From the NCBI GenBank assembly GCA_013399695.1, contig VXAU01001350.1, positions 62,001-126,000 of the forward strand: a DNA stretch of 64,000 nt, written 5' to 3'. A program made the translations under genes and the position numbers. Origin of the DNA: Formicarius rufipectus (taxonomy: Eukaryota; Chordata; Aves; Passeriformes; Formicariidae). The notes below the pieces were generated by a model, which was given only the letters and a program-made list of their open reading frames with translations, was not told the DNA's origin and made no database searches. Below, piece by piece: positions 25,478 to 38,273 of this stretch (position 1 is its first letter; the number at the start of each line of letters is the position of its first letter).

Positions 25478-28400
25478 GTAAGAGGCAATTCACTGGTTCA
25501 TATGGTACTAAAACCATGTCTATAGAAACTCTGTTGCAGGGTTGATGTAGGGGAGGTACCTTCATAATTAAGTGCTTCAGGCCCAGAAAGTGCTGTGGGT
25601 AGAAGAACATCTGCTCTTCCAGTCTTTATCAGGATCTGACTCAGCAGAGGATTTGCATCATTTGCTCAAAATAAAGGACATATATCTCACTGAAGCCAGT
25701 GAGATTACTCACGATCAAATGCCTTGCCAAATTAAGGGTTCAGACTAAAATGATGTGCTACCTGATGAATTCATTGTAGAGAATACAAAGTTGAGATAAA
25801 TAACACATACGAGGTTTATGCTAATGTTGAAGCACGGTAACCTTTGTCATTGCTGCTTTCTGTAATAAGATGGGATACATTTAAAAAGAAATCACAAGTA
25901 TTTCATCGAGTTGTTCCAACTCCAGCACCTGTTTGGCTCCTGTATTCCATCTTACCTAGAATTTATTATGAGGAATTCAAGTATTTGTCCATATATAATT
26001 TCCAGTTACACTTTCATATAACTCCTTTATTGTCAAAAAAACACACTAGAAATGAGAAATAATTTATTTTTGTGACATGAATGAAAATCTGAGACCATAG
26101 ACTGGTGCTTTGGACAGTAACTGTCTGTCTTCTGACTCTGTAAGATGATTGCCCTTTAAAATGATGATTCTTTAAAAATAGAATAGTTACCATGCACAAA
26201 CACATGGTAGCTCTATATAGTCAATAATGGAAGAAAGTAAATAAAATATAGTCATCATGAAATATAGGAAAGCCTAGAGCTTACTTTGTGTTCCTTGCAG
26301 AGTGACTGTGTAAGGTAAACCCACCCTTTTTTTAAAATCAGTTGAAAAAATTCTGATAGGAAATATGAATGCCTTCATTACAATAGTCATGCTCAGAAGC
26401 AGTGAAGTTTAGATGTTTGAGAAACAACATACACTACCTTATTTCAGTGCTGTACATATTGGAAATTAAATTCATGGTGTAAGCTTAAAATTCTTCTCTA
26501 GACACTTTATAGAGCCCAGAATATGGGTTGCACTAGTTTACATATTTGCAAAATGCTAAATAGCTCACTAATATGTGTATAGTTATACGACTTCAAAGGT
26601 TGAAAAGTCCTTTTGCAGATAAGCTTTGACTAATGGTGCAAAGCTAAAAAATCTCATCACAAGGATATTATCATTTCTACATTGCTTGAAAACAACCTTT
26701 GTGCTAAGGCAGCCTGTCTAAATGTCCTTGAAACATCATGCTTTTGGGAGGAGTTAGAAAGAAAGATGCAGCTGAAGAGAACTCTTTCTGATCACTGCTG
26801 AAAGAAAAATCTGGGATAACTTTTTCTCCCCACCACCGGTCTCTGAAATTGTCTGGCATAACAGCTTCTGCCAGATCCAGTCTTTTCTTGGCAGTTCCTC
26901 TCATTAGACACACAAAATTAAGTTAGTTCTGTGGGTAGGTTTATGCACTTCTATTATTCTTTAGCTTCCACCAAAAATAGCTGGATAAAAATTTCTGACA
27001 CTTCTTGAGTTGTGGTTTGTTGTGAAAACTTACAATAAAAATACGTAGTTTTGCAACTGGGAAAGCAGTTCAGAAGCAGATTCTTTCTTGGAAGGAAAGG
27101 CAGGTAAAAATGAAATTGTCTGGTAGTTGCATTTTGGATGAGTTGAGCAACAGCTGGAGCTGAATCTTTTACAACATACGACTTGAAAACACTGGCAACA
27201 GCCTTGTAGCAATGTATTTCCCATGAAAATAGTATAACGTCATAACAGTGATCCCATTTCATAGAATCATAGAATTAAAGATGAGGTAGTTCCAATCCTG
27301 CTGCTATGGGCAGGAGAATCTTTCACTAGACTATCAAACAAAATCATTAGATAAAATATCTGGAGGTTTTTGTACCTGAGGATGGCCAATGGCAGATACT
27401 TGGGAAGAATATAAGAACACTGCGTGGTGGCCTCTTAGGGTAGTGGTGGTGGTGAAGAAATTCTTTCACCCTTTTAACACAAAGTTTTGGAATCTCTGTC
27501 AATTAAACGTCACCTACTCGTGATTTGTTTTGCTTTTGAAACTGCAACATTCAGTTTTGTTAGATGCCTGTTAACTTGTATGTTGGAAGGAAAATAAGCT
27601 GTTCTGTTGTCACCTTTGCTGTGGCGTGATTTTACAGACCTTTCCTCGGTCATTTTGCAGCCATGACAGTTTGAAATGAGATGCTATAAACCTTGATTAG
27701 TAAGGTCTATGCTTTGTGTTTGTTGTTTGGTTTTTTTTGTTTTTTTTTTTTTTTTTCTGTTGACCTTTGGAAATATATTCACATTTCCTTCAGTTCTGTT
27801 GGAATTGGCATGATTTGTATTTTATTTTCAGTTAGAAATTATATTGCTGTATAGCAATAAATTGACAGCCCAGGAAAATGGCATTCAAGCAGGGGATGTT
27901 TTAAATTTCTACCTTGCCTTTGAAAGTGTGTCTGCTTGTGTGTGGAGTGGTTGAACAAATGTGTGAAGCTAATGGAAGGTGGAGAGCCTTGGCAATTTCA
28001 GAGACCAGCTTCCCACCCTGTCTTGTCCCCTAATTGCCAGGTCCAGCTGTAGCACAGACCTCTGCCAGGTGTTACACAGGTACTTTCTGCCCTCTTAGAG
28101 GCAGCTGGAGGTGGACCAGTTTTTGACAGTCCTGCAATATTCACTATTCAAGTCACTTTTCTGCACAGCTTTTCTTTTGGAAGACACTGTAGAAGTAATT
28201 GCAGTAGATTGCTTGACTCTAGACCCCTATGACAACATTGATTTCAGAAATCCAGAGATACTGAGTTTCTGAGTGTGTCCTTGAAAACGAGACATGAAAT
28301 GTGCTTCCCATTGTAGTTCATGGAGATGCACATGTGCCACTCCACGTTCTTTGTGTGCATTGAGAGTGCAGCTTCTCTCAACTTCTCCATCAGTTGCTTT

Positions 28401-28946
28401 ACTATTCTGTTTTATTTAAAGATGCTATCAGGAGTTGGGAGAAATGTGGGAAAGTTCTCACAAAAGACTGGAATCCAAGGGATTCTCTGCATCATATGTT
28501 TCATTAGATGAATAATACTTTTTAAAAATTGTTAATGTTCATGTAAGGCAGAGAAGGGAAGCTGTATGGTATAGATTTAGTCCTCAGATAAAACCACAGG
28601 TTAGATATTTTAGAAGTTAACATATGGTCAGAAAAAGACAATGTAGTTTTAAGGAACTACAAATAAATTAGACCATGTTTTATAAACTAAATTTTTCAAG
28701 TTTTTCATTATAGCTAGCTTTTCTTTCTTTAATGCTCTACATGACCTATTATGCTTACACATCATCAAAGAGAATACAAACACTCTTTCTATGTTAATTC
28801 CTGTCAGTTTTAATGGTACTTTGGAACTCCATATGAGATGATCCCAAACAGGAGGATTCTCTATTAAATGCTTGAAGCCCCTTATAACCTCGAGTGACTG
28901 TTTTTCTTTCCTGTTTGCTCTGAGATTTCACCCTCTTACTTTGCAG
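25478..28946 (+). other. FGD4 intron within the DH domain
   Basis: This 3.5-kb intron holds a short, worn CR1 3' end at 27259-27345 and a long T-rich run at 27731-27757. Nothing else is supportable. Confidence 0.8.
27259..27345 (-). mobile_element. CR1 LINE 3'-end remnant, minus strand
   Basis: It begins with the CR1 tail complement catagaatcatagaatt and continues 'aaagatgaggtagttccaat' and 'gctatgggcaggagaatctt', a worn form of the CR1 3' end. It fades out after about 90 bases. Confidence 0.75.
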
Positions 28947-29103
28947 GACTAACACCCCTAGGATTGGAGATATACTGCAAAAGTTAGCTCCTTTCCTCAA
29001 GATGTATGGAGAATATGTGAAGAATTTTGATAATGCAATGGAATTGGTGAAAACGTGGACTGAACGGTCACCTCAATTCAAATTCATTATTCAAGACATT
29101 CAG
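28947..29103 (+). CDS. FGD4: FGD4 DH-domain exon
   Basis: This 157-bp exon encodes residues 272-324. It completes the split Trp and reads TNTPRIGDILQKLAPFLKMY, then GEYVKNFDNAMELVKTWTER. This is the conserved central DH segment. The end (SPQFKFIIQDIQ) differs from human more than the rest. The acceptor is TACTTTGCAG ending at 28946 and the donor is GTAATG at 29104. Confidence 0.96.
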
Positions 29104-30222
29104 GTAATGGGGAGAATAATGAGAATAATGTAGATCTCCAAGTAATACAAGGATATGTAGAAATATGTAGGTTTGTGGATTAAAAAGAAAGGATCAAAGT
29201 GAAAATTAAATACCAACTCCCCTAGAATTAAGAGTTGCTGTTTTTCTCGACTTCACGCTGCCTTCTGTTTCTTCTCCTTCTTCCCTCATGCGCGCACAAT
29301 CCACCCACAAAAATCCAGGCTTTTCTCCAGCAAAATAGAGGAGCAAAGTATAAAGGTTAAAATGAGTGGAGACTAAAAACTTCTGCATTTTGTTGTAGAT
29401 ATAAATAATGTTTTAGGATAAAGTGACCTATGAGTGCAACTACAGATCCTTGCTTTGAGTCCTTAATATTGGCTCACAGTAATGCTGAACCCCAGAAGGT
29501 AAAGAAGGCTTAATAGTCCCGCAGTGCATCGACCTTGTCAGAGGCTCGTTTCATACCCTTTAGTGCTCCCTGCGGGTGTCTCTGTGAATTGGCAGGCATG
29601 TGTTCCACTGCACACTGAGAAGTTAGAAATCGGATAAAGTATCCTACTTAAATTTTACTGCTCTATGGGGTCTTGTGATTGTAAGCTGGGGAAGAAAGCT
29701 ACGTATATTTTAATGTAATCATATTTTTTTTTTTTTCCTAATCTAATTATCTCTGAGATTATGAAAATAAATATACATCTTAAAACACTGTTGAGGGAGT
29801 TTGCATTATGAATGAAACTCAAAGCACACATTGCCTCCTCAGAGAGGTAAAATATATCTTTGTAGCCCATTTAAGCAATTGTTTCTAGTGTGTGGCCATG
29901 AACTGTTCTTATTAATTCAGAAGTAATTACCTTGTTTGTGTTATTAGAAACCTCATTTAAAACACACTGGAGTTTTAGGAGATTTTTTAGTAAGACTTGA
30001 GTGTATGGATTGGATACTTACTGCTGGATACTTAGATACATTTTTACAGTTATTTTTAGGAAAGATTTTCTAATTATTTAGTTAAGTTCTTTTTTCTTTC
30101 AGATGGTCTGTCATGCATTTTTCAAAATACATTATTTATGTTTCATCAATCATAACTTTTATTTTACTGTATCGTGGTAACATTTTTGCCTGCTACATTG
30201 ACATATGTTTACAATTTTTTAG
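29104..30222 (+). other. FGD4 intron
   Basis: This is a 1.1-kb AT-rich intron with a T-run near 29727. I see nothing else in it. Confidence 0.8.
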
Positions 30223-30361
30223 AAGGAAAAAGTGTGTGGAAATTTGACATTGCAACATCACATGCTAGAACCAGTACAACGCATTCCACGCTACGAGATG
30301 CTTCTAAAGGACTACCTAAGGAAATTGCCTCAGGATTCTCTAGACTGGAAAGATGCTGAAA
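30223..30361 (+). CDS. FGD4: FGD4 DH-domain exon (CR3 helix)
   Basis: This 139-bp exon encodes residues 325-370 plus one base. It contains LTLQHHMLEPVQRIPRYEML and LKDYLRKLPQDSLDWKDAE. The QRIPRYEMLLKDYL block is the most conserved DH signature, a helix that forms part of the GTPase contact surface. The acceptor is ACAATTTTTTAG ending at 30222 and the donor is GTAAAT at 30362. Confidence 0.97.
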
Positions 30362-31282
30362 GTAAATATCTTTAGGCCATTAAAAGAGCTGTAATAAGAT
30401 ATTAGTAAGAGAATACTGTAAATTAAAGATAAATTCAGGAAAGATAAAGTGAAGTACTTGTGAAGGAATTATAGAATTTCTTCAGCAGAGTCATAATATT
30501 ATTTGAAAAAAGTCTGTTTGAATTGAAGTTAATGGAAAAAAAAACATAAAGTCTTTTGCATTTTCCTCCTGGACACAGATGTTTTACCTTGGTTTTGGGA
30601 TAGCACACAGGTTTTGATTTTTTTGCTTTGCAAATGATCAGGGCTTGTGGTGTCTTGTTTTGTTTTGTTTGTTTTGTTGACATTTTGGTTTGCTTTATGC
30701 ACACTGGGAATGTATAACAGTTCTTTGTTAAAGACAGTGAAGTTAGGCTCACTATATTTTCAAGCTTCTGCAGGGAAAAAGAACAGTCCACTTTTAAATT
30801 TCTCCCTCTCTGTATTTACACAAGAACTGTTCAAGATATTTCCATGGATTGTTCAAAATCATTTATCAGATAATTTTTTTGCAATATTTAGTTGTTAATA
30901 TTGTTACAGTAAACACTTGTAAGATGAGCTGTTTGATGAACTGAAAAATATAGTTTGACATTCTGAACTGCTTTGAGAAAAGAATGAAGAGACCATGACT
31001 ATTCTTGTCACAAAAAATGTGATTCTAAGTGCTGAAGCCTAATCTGCAATAATTTTGATCTTTCTAGATTATAATTTCTGTCTAGTACCTGACTTTATTA
31101 TGCTTTCCACTTTATCTTGTTTTCCTTTTATTGAAAACTGAAGAAATTTATTGTACATTGAAATTTACATAAAACCAAACATTTTTGTCAAATGACCCCC
31201 TTTTTTTTTTCCCCCTATGTAATACATAAATATGTAAAAATGCAGCTTTTTGGTTTTACTGTTTTCTTTTTCTTCTGTCTAG
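30362..31282 (+). other. FGD4 intron
   Basis: This is a 0.9-kb AT-rich intron containing a (TTTTG)n-like stretch near 30655-30678. I see nothing else in it. Confidence 0.8.
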
Positions 31283-31341
31283 AATCCCTGGAAATTATAT
31301 CCACTGCAGCAAGTCACTCGAACAGTGCAATTAGAAAGATG
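31283..31341 (+). CDS. FGD4: FGD4 DH-domain exon, C-terminal helix
   Basis: This short 59-bp exon encodes residues 371-390 (KSLEIISTAASHSNSAIRKM), identical to human frabin over this stretch. It closes the DH helical bundle. The acceptor is CTTCTGTCTAG ending at 31282 and the donor is GTAAAT at 31342, leaving phase 0. Confidence 0.96.
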
Positions 31342-31972
31342 GTAAATGATCCTTGTTTTCCTGTTCACTTTTCCACATATTGTATTTGAGTGTTTGGTGA
31401 AGCAAGCAGTGTGAATTGCAAATCTGCTCTAAAATGGCAAAAATTGGTTTCCTGGGCCAACATAGTTGTTCTTATTTAATGTATTTATACAGCTCCTGGG
31501 AATGATAGGCAAAGTCTGGCATTGCACTTAATTCACTCAGGTAGAAAATGGGACAGACTTAATTCCTCTCAGGCGCAAATAACTGATATGGTGCTGAACT
31601 CTTAACTTTGTTTCATCTACTTCTGTCTGTGCAAGGATAATGTTTGTAAAGAGTGATAACTCTTTCTTTGACCTATTGGGCAGGCACAATAGGTATTCAT
31701 TAATATGTGAGAAGTAATAATAATAAATTCTCAATTATAGAAAGAAATAGTGCAAGACAATATGACATAAATTACCAAAGATATAACCTGTCTAAAAGTA
31801 TGTTTGACTTTATCAACTAAGTTAATTGGTCAGGCCACACATACCACATATATTTATGTTTTTCAAAGCTAACCTTCTGCAGACTTACGCAAGTGCCCAT
31901 CATTTAATTCAAATGTGCTTAAAGATCTGTGCTTTCGACTCATGAGTTTTATAACTGTATTTCACCATATAG
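31342..31972 (+). other. FGD4 intron
   Basis: This is a 0.6-kb AT-rich intron with no recognisable element. Confidence 0.8.
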
Positions 31973-32119
31973 GAGAATCTAAAGAAGTTGCTAGAAATCT
32001 ATGAGATGCTGGGAGAAGAGGAAGACATTGTGAACCCTTCAAATGAACTGATAAAAGAAGGGCAGATCCTTAAACTTGCTGCTCGCAATACGTCTGCTCA
32101 AGAGCGGTATCTTTTCCTT
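31973..32119 (+). CDS. FGD4: FGD4 exon, DH-PH1 linker and PH1 start
   Basis: This 147-bp, phase 0/0 exon encodes residues 391-439. ENLKKLLEIYEMLGEEEDIV is the linker helix, and LIKEGQILKLAARNTSAQER then YLFL begins the first strands of PH1. The PH1 domain binds phosphoinositides and assists exchange activity in this family. The acceptor is ACCATATAG ending at 31972 and the donor is GTAAGT at 32120. Confidence 0.97.
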
Positions 32120-33920
32120 GTAAGTACAGTGGCCTGTGTTTGCAGGAGTGGCTGTGTACCTTTCTAGTCTTGAAAGAATTACCAAAGAGAGAGGGAAACC
32201 CTCTCTAGTTGATGTCTAGGGTGGGTGTGCTGCTCTGCAGGGCATGTGGGCTGTGGTGCCCACAGTCATGAGGTGACTGTTGGGCTGTGCTCATTGAGCT
32301 GGGAGGGTGGCCCAGCCTATGGGGGTCACTGTCACTGCCACACAAGCTCTTCTGAGTATGCTCCGTGGCTGCAGAGCTGCCCTGCCTTGCTCCAGTGCTG
32401 GGAGATTTGTTTGGGTGCTGTGCTGGATCAAGTCTCTGAATGTTCACAGACAGTAAAATGAATCACTTGCCAGACTACTTTTCCTGTGCTCGTGGCCGTC
32501 CCTGAAGTTTCAGAGCTCTCATTTGTCAGTCCACAACCAGATTTAGAGTATTATCTCAAGGTGACCCTGTGCTGAACAGGCTCAGGCTCAGTGGTTTAAT
32601 TTACTGCTGACTGCCTGGCACGTGCTGTCCGTGCAGATCCGCTGTGTTCTCCTGGTATCTCCCAAGTCCCTTCAGAAAACTATTTCAGTGGCTGTTGATT
32701 ATAAATGCAGTACTAGAGCATTAGGACTTTGATGTTCTCATCAAACTAAATCGTAAAAGTTTAGGATTTTAGTCCTGATAGATTGTGTGTTGAGGTCCCA
32801 GTAAGACTCATGGTCCTGTAGGAGCTTATTACCATGGCAGGCCATCCTCTCATCAGGTCCCTGTGTCCTGTCTTTGAATACACAGACTACAGCCATACTC
32901 CCTTACAATTCCCTTGGAAAAGGTTTGATGTAGTTAATTGCTTTCCAGGTATTAAATATATTTTTGCTTATGAGCCTCTGGCATTGACTGTCTTGGTTAA
33001 TAAAGCCCAGTAATGGTTTCTTGAGGCACAACTCCTGCTTAATTCTGCTTCAAACAAAAGGAGAAATCATTGAATAGTAAGACCTCAAATGGGGCTAGAC
33101 AGCTGATTAAAATTATGTTCTCTTTTTATAAATGGTGACAAGTTCAAATGTGCTGTATCTCTGATACAGACGAGGAATAGGCTAGATGGGATTTCTATGA
33201 AATAGGATTTAACTGGAGTGAGTTTTTCTTTTTAATATTTAATTTTGAGAAAAATGTGAGGGAGAAAATGTAAGACAATTAAACACTCTAGATCTGATTT
33301 AATAACTGTGCTTCTAGGCTGGGGCTTTAGACATTTAAATATTATATAAAGTTCTGATCTTTAATGAAGAAATATATCTTTGTCCTGCTCATGTATTATT
33401 TTTCCTCCAGGGAATAAAAATTCTAAGAAATGTTCTTCTGTCTTGGATAAAAGACACAAAATAACCTCAAATAATAATAGTTACAACTTCTACAAAACCA
33501 AATGGTTTTGGTACAAGATGAATATAATTGTAAACACTGAAGAAAAGAATTCTTTAAGAGTAGGTTTTGCACCACTGAGGCATGAGAATGAAGGTTTTGT
33601 TTCGAAAAGCTTTATAGTTGTATATAATATCTAGTCTGAGTATAGTTTTCTAATAAATGCTATGAAGACTGCTGCATATACAGAGCAATTATTCTTATAT
33701 TTATGGAATCTGTCCTTTAATCTTACTTCTAAACAAATAAGAAGGAAGAAATTGTTTTACAAGAGAAGACCAAGGCTCTAATTTATCAACTAATCAGAAA
33801 AGAGCCTTCTTTCTCACCCACCAAGCCTAGCTTTGCAATACTCTTCAGCTCTCGGTGGATAAACTGTGGCTTTATCTGTATTTTTCTTATTGAAAACCCG
33901 TGTGTTTATTTTTTCCTCAG
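32120..33920 (+). other. FGD4 intron
   Basis: This is a 1.8-kb intron. The first part (about 32210-32440) is noticeably more GC-rich than the surrounding intron but matches nothing I recognise. The rest is AT-rich and featureless. Confidence 0.75.
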
Positions 33921-34093
33921 TTTAACAATATGTTGCTCTACTGCGTTCCCAAATTCAGCCTGGTAGGATCGAAGTTCTCGGTTCGGACCAGAGTTGGCAT
34001 AGATGGTATGAAGATTATAGAAACTCATAATGAAGAATATCCACACACTTTCCAAGTGTCTGGAAAAGAGCGAACACTGGAGTTACAAGCCAG
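33921..34093 (+). CDS. FGD4: FGD4 PH1-domain exon
   Basis: This 173-bp exon encodes residues 440-496 plus two bases. It contains FNNMLLYCVPKFSLVGSKFS, VRTRVGIDGMKI and YPHTFQVSGKERTLELQA, the central beta strands of PH1. Human and bird differ at only a few residues here. The acceptor is TTTTCCTCAG ending at 33920 and the donor is GTAAGC at 34094. Confidence 0.97.
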
Positions 34094-35870
34094 GTAAGCA
34101 GTATTTTTAGCTAGTTTTGGAGGATTAAATATATACATACAGACGAGTGGAGTAACAAATTTGGAGAAAGATTTGGTGGATGTCATTTATAATAGTGGTG
34201 TTTTGAAAATAACCTGCCAAAAAAATCATAAATTGACAGTCCAAGAATCTCTGAGTTGTTATACCATATACCCATTTCAATGGTGAAAGATGGCATCTTG
34301 CTCTACTGTTGTGAAGCATGTTTTAATTGGAAGAAAAATTATACAACCAAGTAAGTTTATTTTGTTAAATTTCCTGTGTTACTGGTAATTAAAAGTTTAT
34401 TGCATTAGTTTTTTTTAGTCGTGAGAAGCACATGTTTTCATAATTTGTTTTATGATCATTGTTAGAAGGCTTTAAGTCTGTACAAAATTGTGAAGGAATA
34501 AGTACCAAACAACATCCTATTCAGTTATATTGGAATAACCTTTATTAATGTATGACTATTTTAGGTATAAGGACCTTAATGTCCTGAATTCACGAGCGTC
34601 TATTAACAGTATTGTAAAGTTTAGTTTACTCTTGGGATATTCCTTACTCATAGACTTCTATTTATTTTTCAAACTTCTGTTGAAGTACAGTGTGAATTAC
34701 TGTTTTTAAACAAATGTTAGATTATTTCATTGAAAAGTTGCTTATCTGGTAAATTATTTAATGGCTCAGCTTTTGGTTTTTACTGTAAGCAGATAGGAAC
34801 AATGATTTTGTCTGTTTGGACGGGTTTCTTCTGCCTTATATGCAGAGGGTAGTTGGGAAGGGGAAGCACTTTTTCAGGACTCTTCTTGCTTGAATGTTTT
34901 GCTAATACTGCAGAACAACATATGCAGAGCTGTTTGAATATGTAAAAGTTCTTTCACATCCTTCAGAGCAATCCATAGAAAAATAGAATTTTGTGTGACT
35001 GATACTACATGGCTGCAGAAGGGTTTTTTCCCATCACAATAGGCAAAGAGTTTTAATTCTCATGTTTCTACCCTAAAGTTTGCAGATGAACATTTTCTTA
35101 CTGGCACTAGCCAGTAATTTCGAATAGTATTATTACTTGTGATGTAAGATGCTTTTCCAAAGATTTGAATGTCAAAGTTCTTGGGATGTATTTTAAAGGC
35201 AAAGCTGTCATGCAGGATCAGAGTTGGATATGCCTCCTCTCTCATCTCTGACTTGTTTGTATATCTCATCTGTACTATCAATAAGTTATCTGTATCTGGT
35301 CTGATGCATAAAAGGGACATTTCTGCTGTTTGGTTTATGATATTAAAATGTGTTTTTCCTTTAGTTTAATTGGATGCTCTTCCTGTCAGTGTTGACAATA
35401 GCAACAACAAAAAAAGCATTAAGGAAGTTACTTTGAGGAGGGAGTGAAATTTAAGAGGTACACAGGAGAAATATGTGCTAGTATGTGAACGTGTAACTCG
35501 TGAAATGAGAGGAGAAAAACATACCTGAACTTTGCATTGTCCTCCTTTCCCCTCTATCCTGTTTAAAAAAACAATAATCATTAAAAAAAAAGTCTTAACA
35601 ATCAAATACTACTGCTACTTTTAAATACATTTACATTTAACTTTCTACTTGAATTCACTGCTTAGTTGTTGCAAATCTGTGAAGCCTAAGGTCATGCTTT
35701 TATCTTCTTGTTTGGGTTTTTTTTTAATGTGGGCAGTTAACAATTGGTATTGGTTAAATTTAATTCTTGAGAATTATTTCAGAATCACTTGGCTTTTGTA
35801 AGAAGTTGTTGATAATGAGTTAATGTTTCCTGAATTAATCTTGGACTAATGTGTTGAATATTTCTTTTAG
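34094..35870 (+). other. FGD4 intron
   Basis: This is a 1.8-kb AT-rich intron with no recognisable element. Confidence 0.8.
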
Positions 35871-35901
35871 TTCCGAACAAGATAAAGAAGAATGGATAAA
35901 G
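35871..35901 (+). CDS. FGD4: FGD4 micro-exon, PH1 C-terminal helix
   Basis: At 31 bp this is the shortest exon, encoding SSEQDKEEWIK together with the split Ser (residues 497-507). It starts the PH1 C-terminal helix around the invariant PH-domain Trp (EEW). The acceptor is ATTTCTTTTAG ending at 35870 and the donor is GTAAAT at 35902. It is too short to show up as an open frame and was placed by phase and by family sequence. Confidence 0.93.
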
Positions 35902-36066
35902 GTAAATTCACCTATGTTCTTAATTTTCTAAGCACTTTTTCACTGAAGCAATCAAAAAAGTTATATTTTCTGTATATACCTTCCCTCTGCTGATTGATAA
36001 CTGGTCAAAATGTAGAGTCTGCTTTAAATGTAACATGTTTGAGGAATTTCTTCACTGTTTCTTTAG

Positions 36067-36162
36067 GCACTGCAGAGTACTATTGAAGCTTTTCAGCAGA
36101 GGAATGAAACTTTCAGAAACGCTATTGCTAAAGAATATGAAGACATGCCTGTTGAGGTTTCT
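36067..36162 (+). CDS. FGD4: FGD4 exon, PH1 end and PH1-FYVE linker
   Basis: This 96-bp, phase 0/0 exon encodes residues 508-539: ALQSTIEAFQQRNETFRNAI, then AKEYEDMPVEVS. It finishes the PH1 helix and enters a variable linker to the FYVE finger. The acceptor is GTTTCTTTAG ending at 36066 and the donor is GTAAGT at 36163. Confidence 0.95.
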
Positions 36163-36553
36163 GTAAGTTGCTGTTATTCCTTTGTAACCTTCTTAGTACC
36201 CATTCTGTTCTTCAATAAGTGGAAAAAGTTTTCAAGCTCATAATTCTTACAGCAGAGTCATTACAAAGTAGTCATCTTGTTAGCAATTGTTTTTCTTCAT
36301 AATGCCGAATCTTACAAACAAGCCTCTTTCTTTCTTGAAACATGTAACAGAGCACCCTTTCAGTGATGCATCATGATTTTTGACTGGCTTCTTTGTTACT
36401 TCTTTTATAGATTTCAAAATGCATCTTGAGCTATCTTTTGCCATTTCCTTTCCAGAGGAAGAGAGTAATTATTTTCTCAATTTCAAGTGCCATACAACTT
36501 TTTACTAGCTTTTTTTTTAATTCTCTCATCCTTCTCCTGCCCCCCTACTTCAG
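36163..36553 (+). other. FGD4 intron
   Basis: This is a 0.4-kb intron with a long pyrimidine-rich stretch before the acceptor. Nothing else was seen. Confidence 0.85.
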
Positions 36554-36679
36554 AACGCTGAGCTTGGGAAGAGAGCACCGAGGTGGATACGGGACAACGA
36601 AGTTACCATGTGCATGAAGTGCAAGGAGCCCTTTAATGCCCTGACAAGAAGAAGACACCACTGCCGAGCATGTGGACAT
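36554..36679 (+). CDS. FGD4: FGD4 FYVE zinc-finger exon, first half
   Basis: This 126-bp exon encodes residues 540-581. It shows the FYVE signatures WIRD (the WxxD motif), CMKC (Cys 559 and 562) and RRRHHCRACG (Cys 576 and 579). The basic RHHCR patch contacts phosphatidylinositol 3-phosphate in canonical FYVE domains. FGD-family FYVE fingers are often less strict in lipid choice (family knowledge). The acceptor is CTACTTCAG ending at 36553 and the donor is GTGAGT at 36680. Confidence 0.97.
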
Positions 36680-36766
36680 GTGAGTGCAAAGCTCTACTAT
36701 CTGTAGCTGGTCCCCAGGCTTGGAAATGTCTCCAAGCACCTACTTGACTTCCTGTGGCTCGTTATC

Positions 36767-36945
36767 ACAGAATCATAGAATGGCTTGGCTTGGGAGAGAC
36801 CTTAAAGATCATCTAGTTCCAACCTCCCTGCAATGGGCAGGAGCACTTTCTACTAGATCAGGTTGATCAAAGTCCCATCCAACCTGGCCTTGAACACTTC
36901 CAGGGATGAGGTATCCACAGCATATCTGTGCTGTGCCTGTTCCTT
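36767..36945 (-). mobile_element. CR1 LINE 3' fragment, minus strand
   Basis: It starts with the CR1 tail complement tcacagaatcatagaatgg. It continues 'gagaccttaaagatcatcta', 'ctgcaatgggcaggagcact' and 'ccaacctggccttgaacact', then 'tccagggatgagg'. This is a different CR1 subfamily from the copy at 43589. The distal edge past 36912 is degenerate and approximate. Confidence 0.9.
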
Positions 36946-37763
36946 TGCTGGAATTTGTAGCTGTAGCTGAAAGAAGTTGTGCATACCACAAAAGACCTTC
37001 TGTCTACTTTAGCTGGCATGGTAAATCTGGAAGTTATTTGGAGCAGTGGGAGTTGCATGTTTGTGTAAAATGTCCCAAACCCCTGGACATATTATATTGT
37101 TAGTTTTGAGTGTCTTCTACTAATACAAGCAGTTTGAAGACCATTTTAAGCTGGCATAATCCAGCATTATTTTGGGCAGCACTGGCTGCCTCGTCTTTCC
37201 ATTCTCTTACGTCCTCCCTCCTCTTTGCAAGAAGACCGTGAAGCCCTGCAGTTTTTCTTTGGGATAACTTGGAGCCGTTCCCAGCTGGATTCAGTATGTA
37301 ACTTATGAACATGTGCATCAGGGAAGGTGAGAACCTTAGGATGGGGAGAGAGTATTGCTGCTGCTTTTCTGATGCTACAGTAGCATAGCTATCTTTAAAG
37401 CAGCAATGAAATAGTGCCGTGACCGTGAAAGTTTTCAGAAGTTAACAAGAGTATAAACATGCTGTGCTTCCTTCTCCTGCCAGCCAGCAGCTATGCCTTT
37501 CGCCACCAGAGGGTAGTACAAGCCCAGGTTTGATACTTGTGTTACATGGTGCCTTGTGTCATTTCTTTCTAATGTTTTTATGTGGTATGAAGACTTACTG
37601 CCTTTATGATTTGCAGGACACTAAAGACTTTTTTTAAGAAGCTCTGAATTATTGATTATACAAGTGTCATCTGTTTCCCCCACTCGCCACCAGATCATTC
37701 TGTTTAAAACTCCGTTAATCTTAAAACCACACCCTTTCTTTTGCTTCCCCTTTCGTTTACACT

Positions 37764-37813
37764 CCTAACTACTTCTCTCTACTTCTGTCCTAACTACTTC
37801 TCTCTATTTCTGT
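37764..37813. repeat. Two-copy 25-bp tandem duplication
   Basis: The pyrimidine-rich unit beginning cctaactacttctctcta occurs twice head to tail (37764-37788 and 37789-37813), with one C/T difference. Confidence 0.85.
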
Positions 37814-38157
37814 TCTATCACATCTTCTTGCACTTTGATTTTTAAACATTGTTTCATGAGAGTTAATTTGGGTCAACGATGGCTTTCTGGCAGTGACTGC
37901 TTGGGAATACTTCAGCTAGTAGCTCTAGAGAGTACTAATTAAGGGAGGGATCTGGATTGGTACTGCAAAGCCCTGGTCCTCAATAAAATTTTGTTTAGGC
38001 GTTTATGTGGTTCAAGTCCATTTGTCTACCTATCTTTCTTCAAATACCTACACTCACATTTTTTATTCCTTTATGCCTTTTTTCACCTGAAAGAACAATT
38101 CTGTGGAAAAACATTTCTAATGCAAAACCTTCTCTCAGATTTCTCTTGCATTTCAGT

Positions 38158-38177
38158 TATATATATATATATATATA
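38158..38177. repeat. (TA)10 microsatellite
   Basis: This is an uninterrupted TA dinucleotide run in an FGD4 intron. Confidence 0.95.
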
Positions 38178-38273
38178 AAAGAAAAATAAGGAAAAATCAA
38201 TGTGTTATGGGCTTATTTATTCTGTGTAATTATAAATAGATTCTAAACCTTTAAATTATATATATGTATAAAT

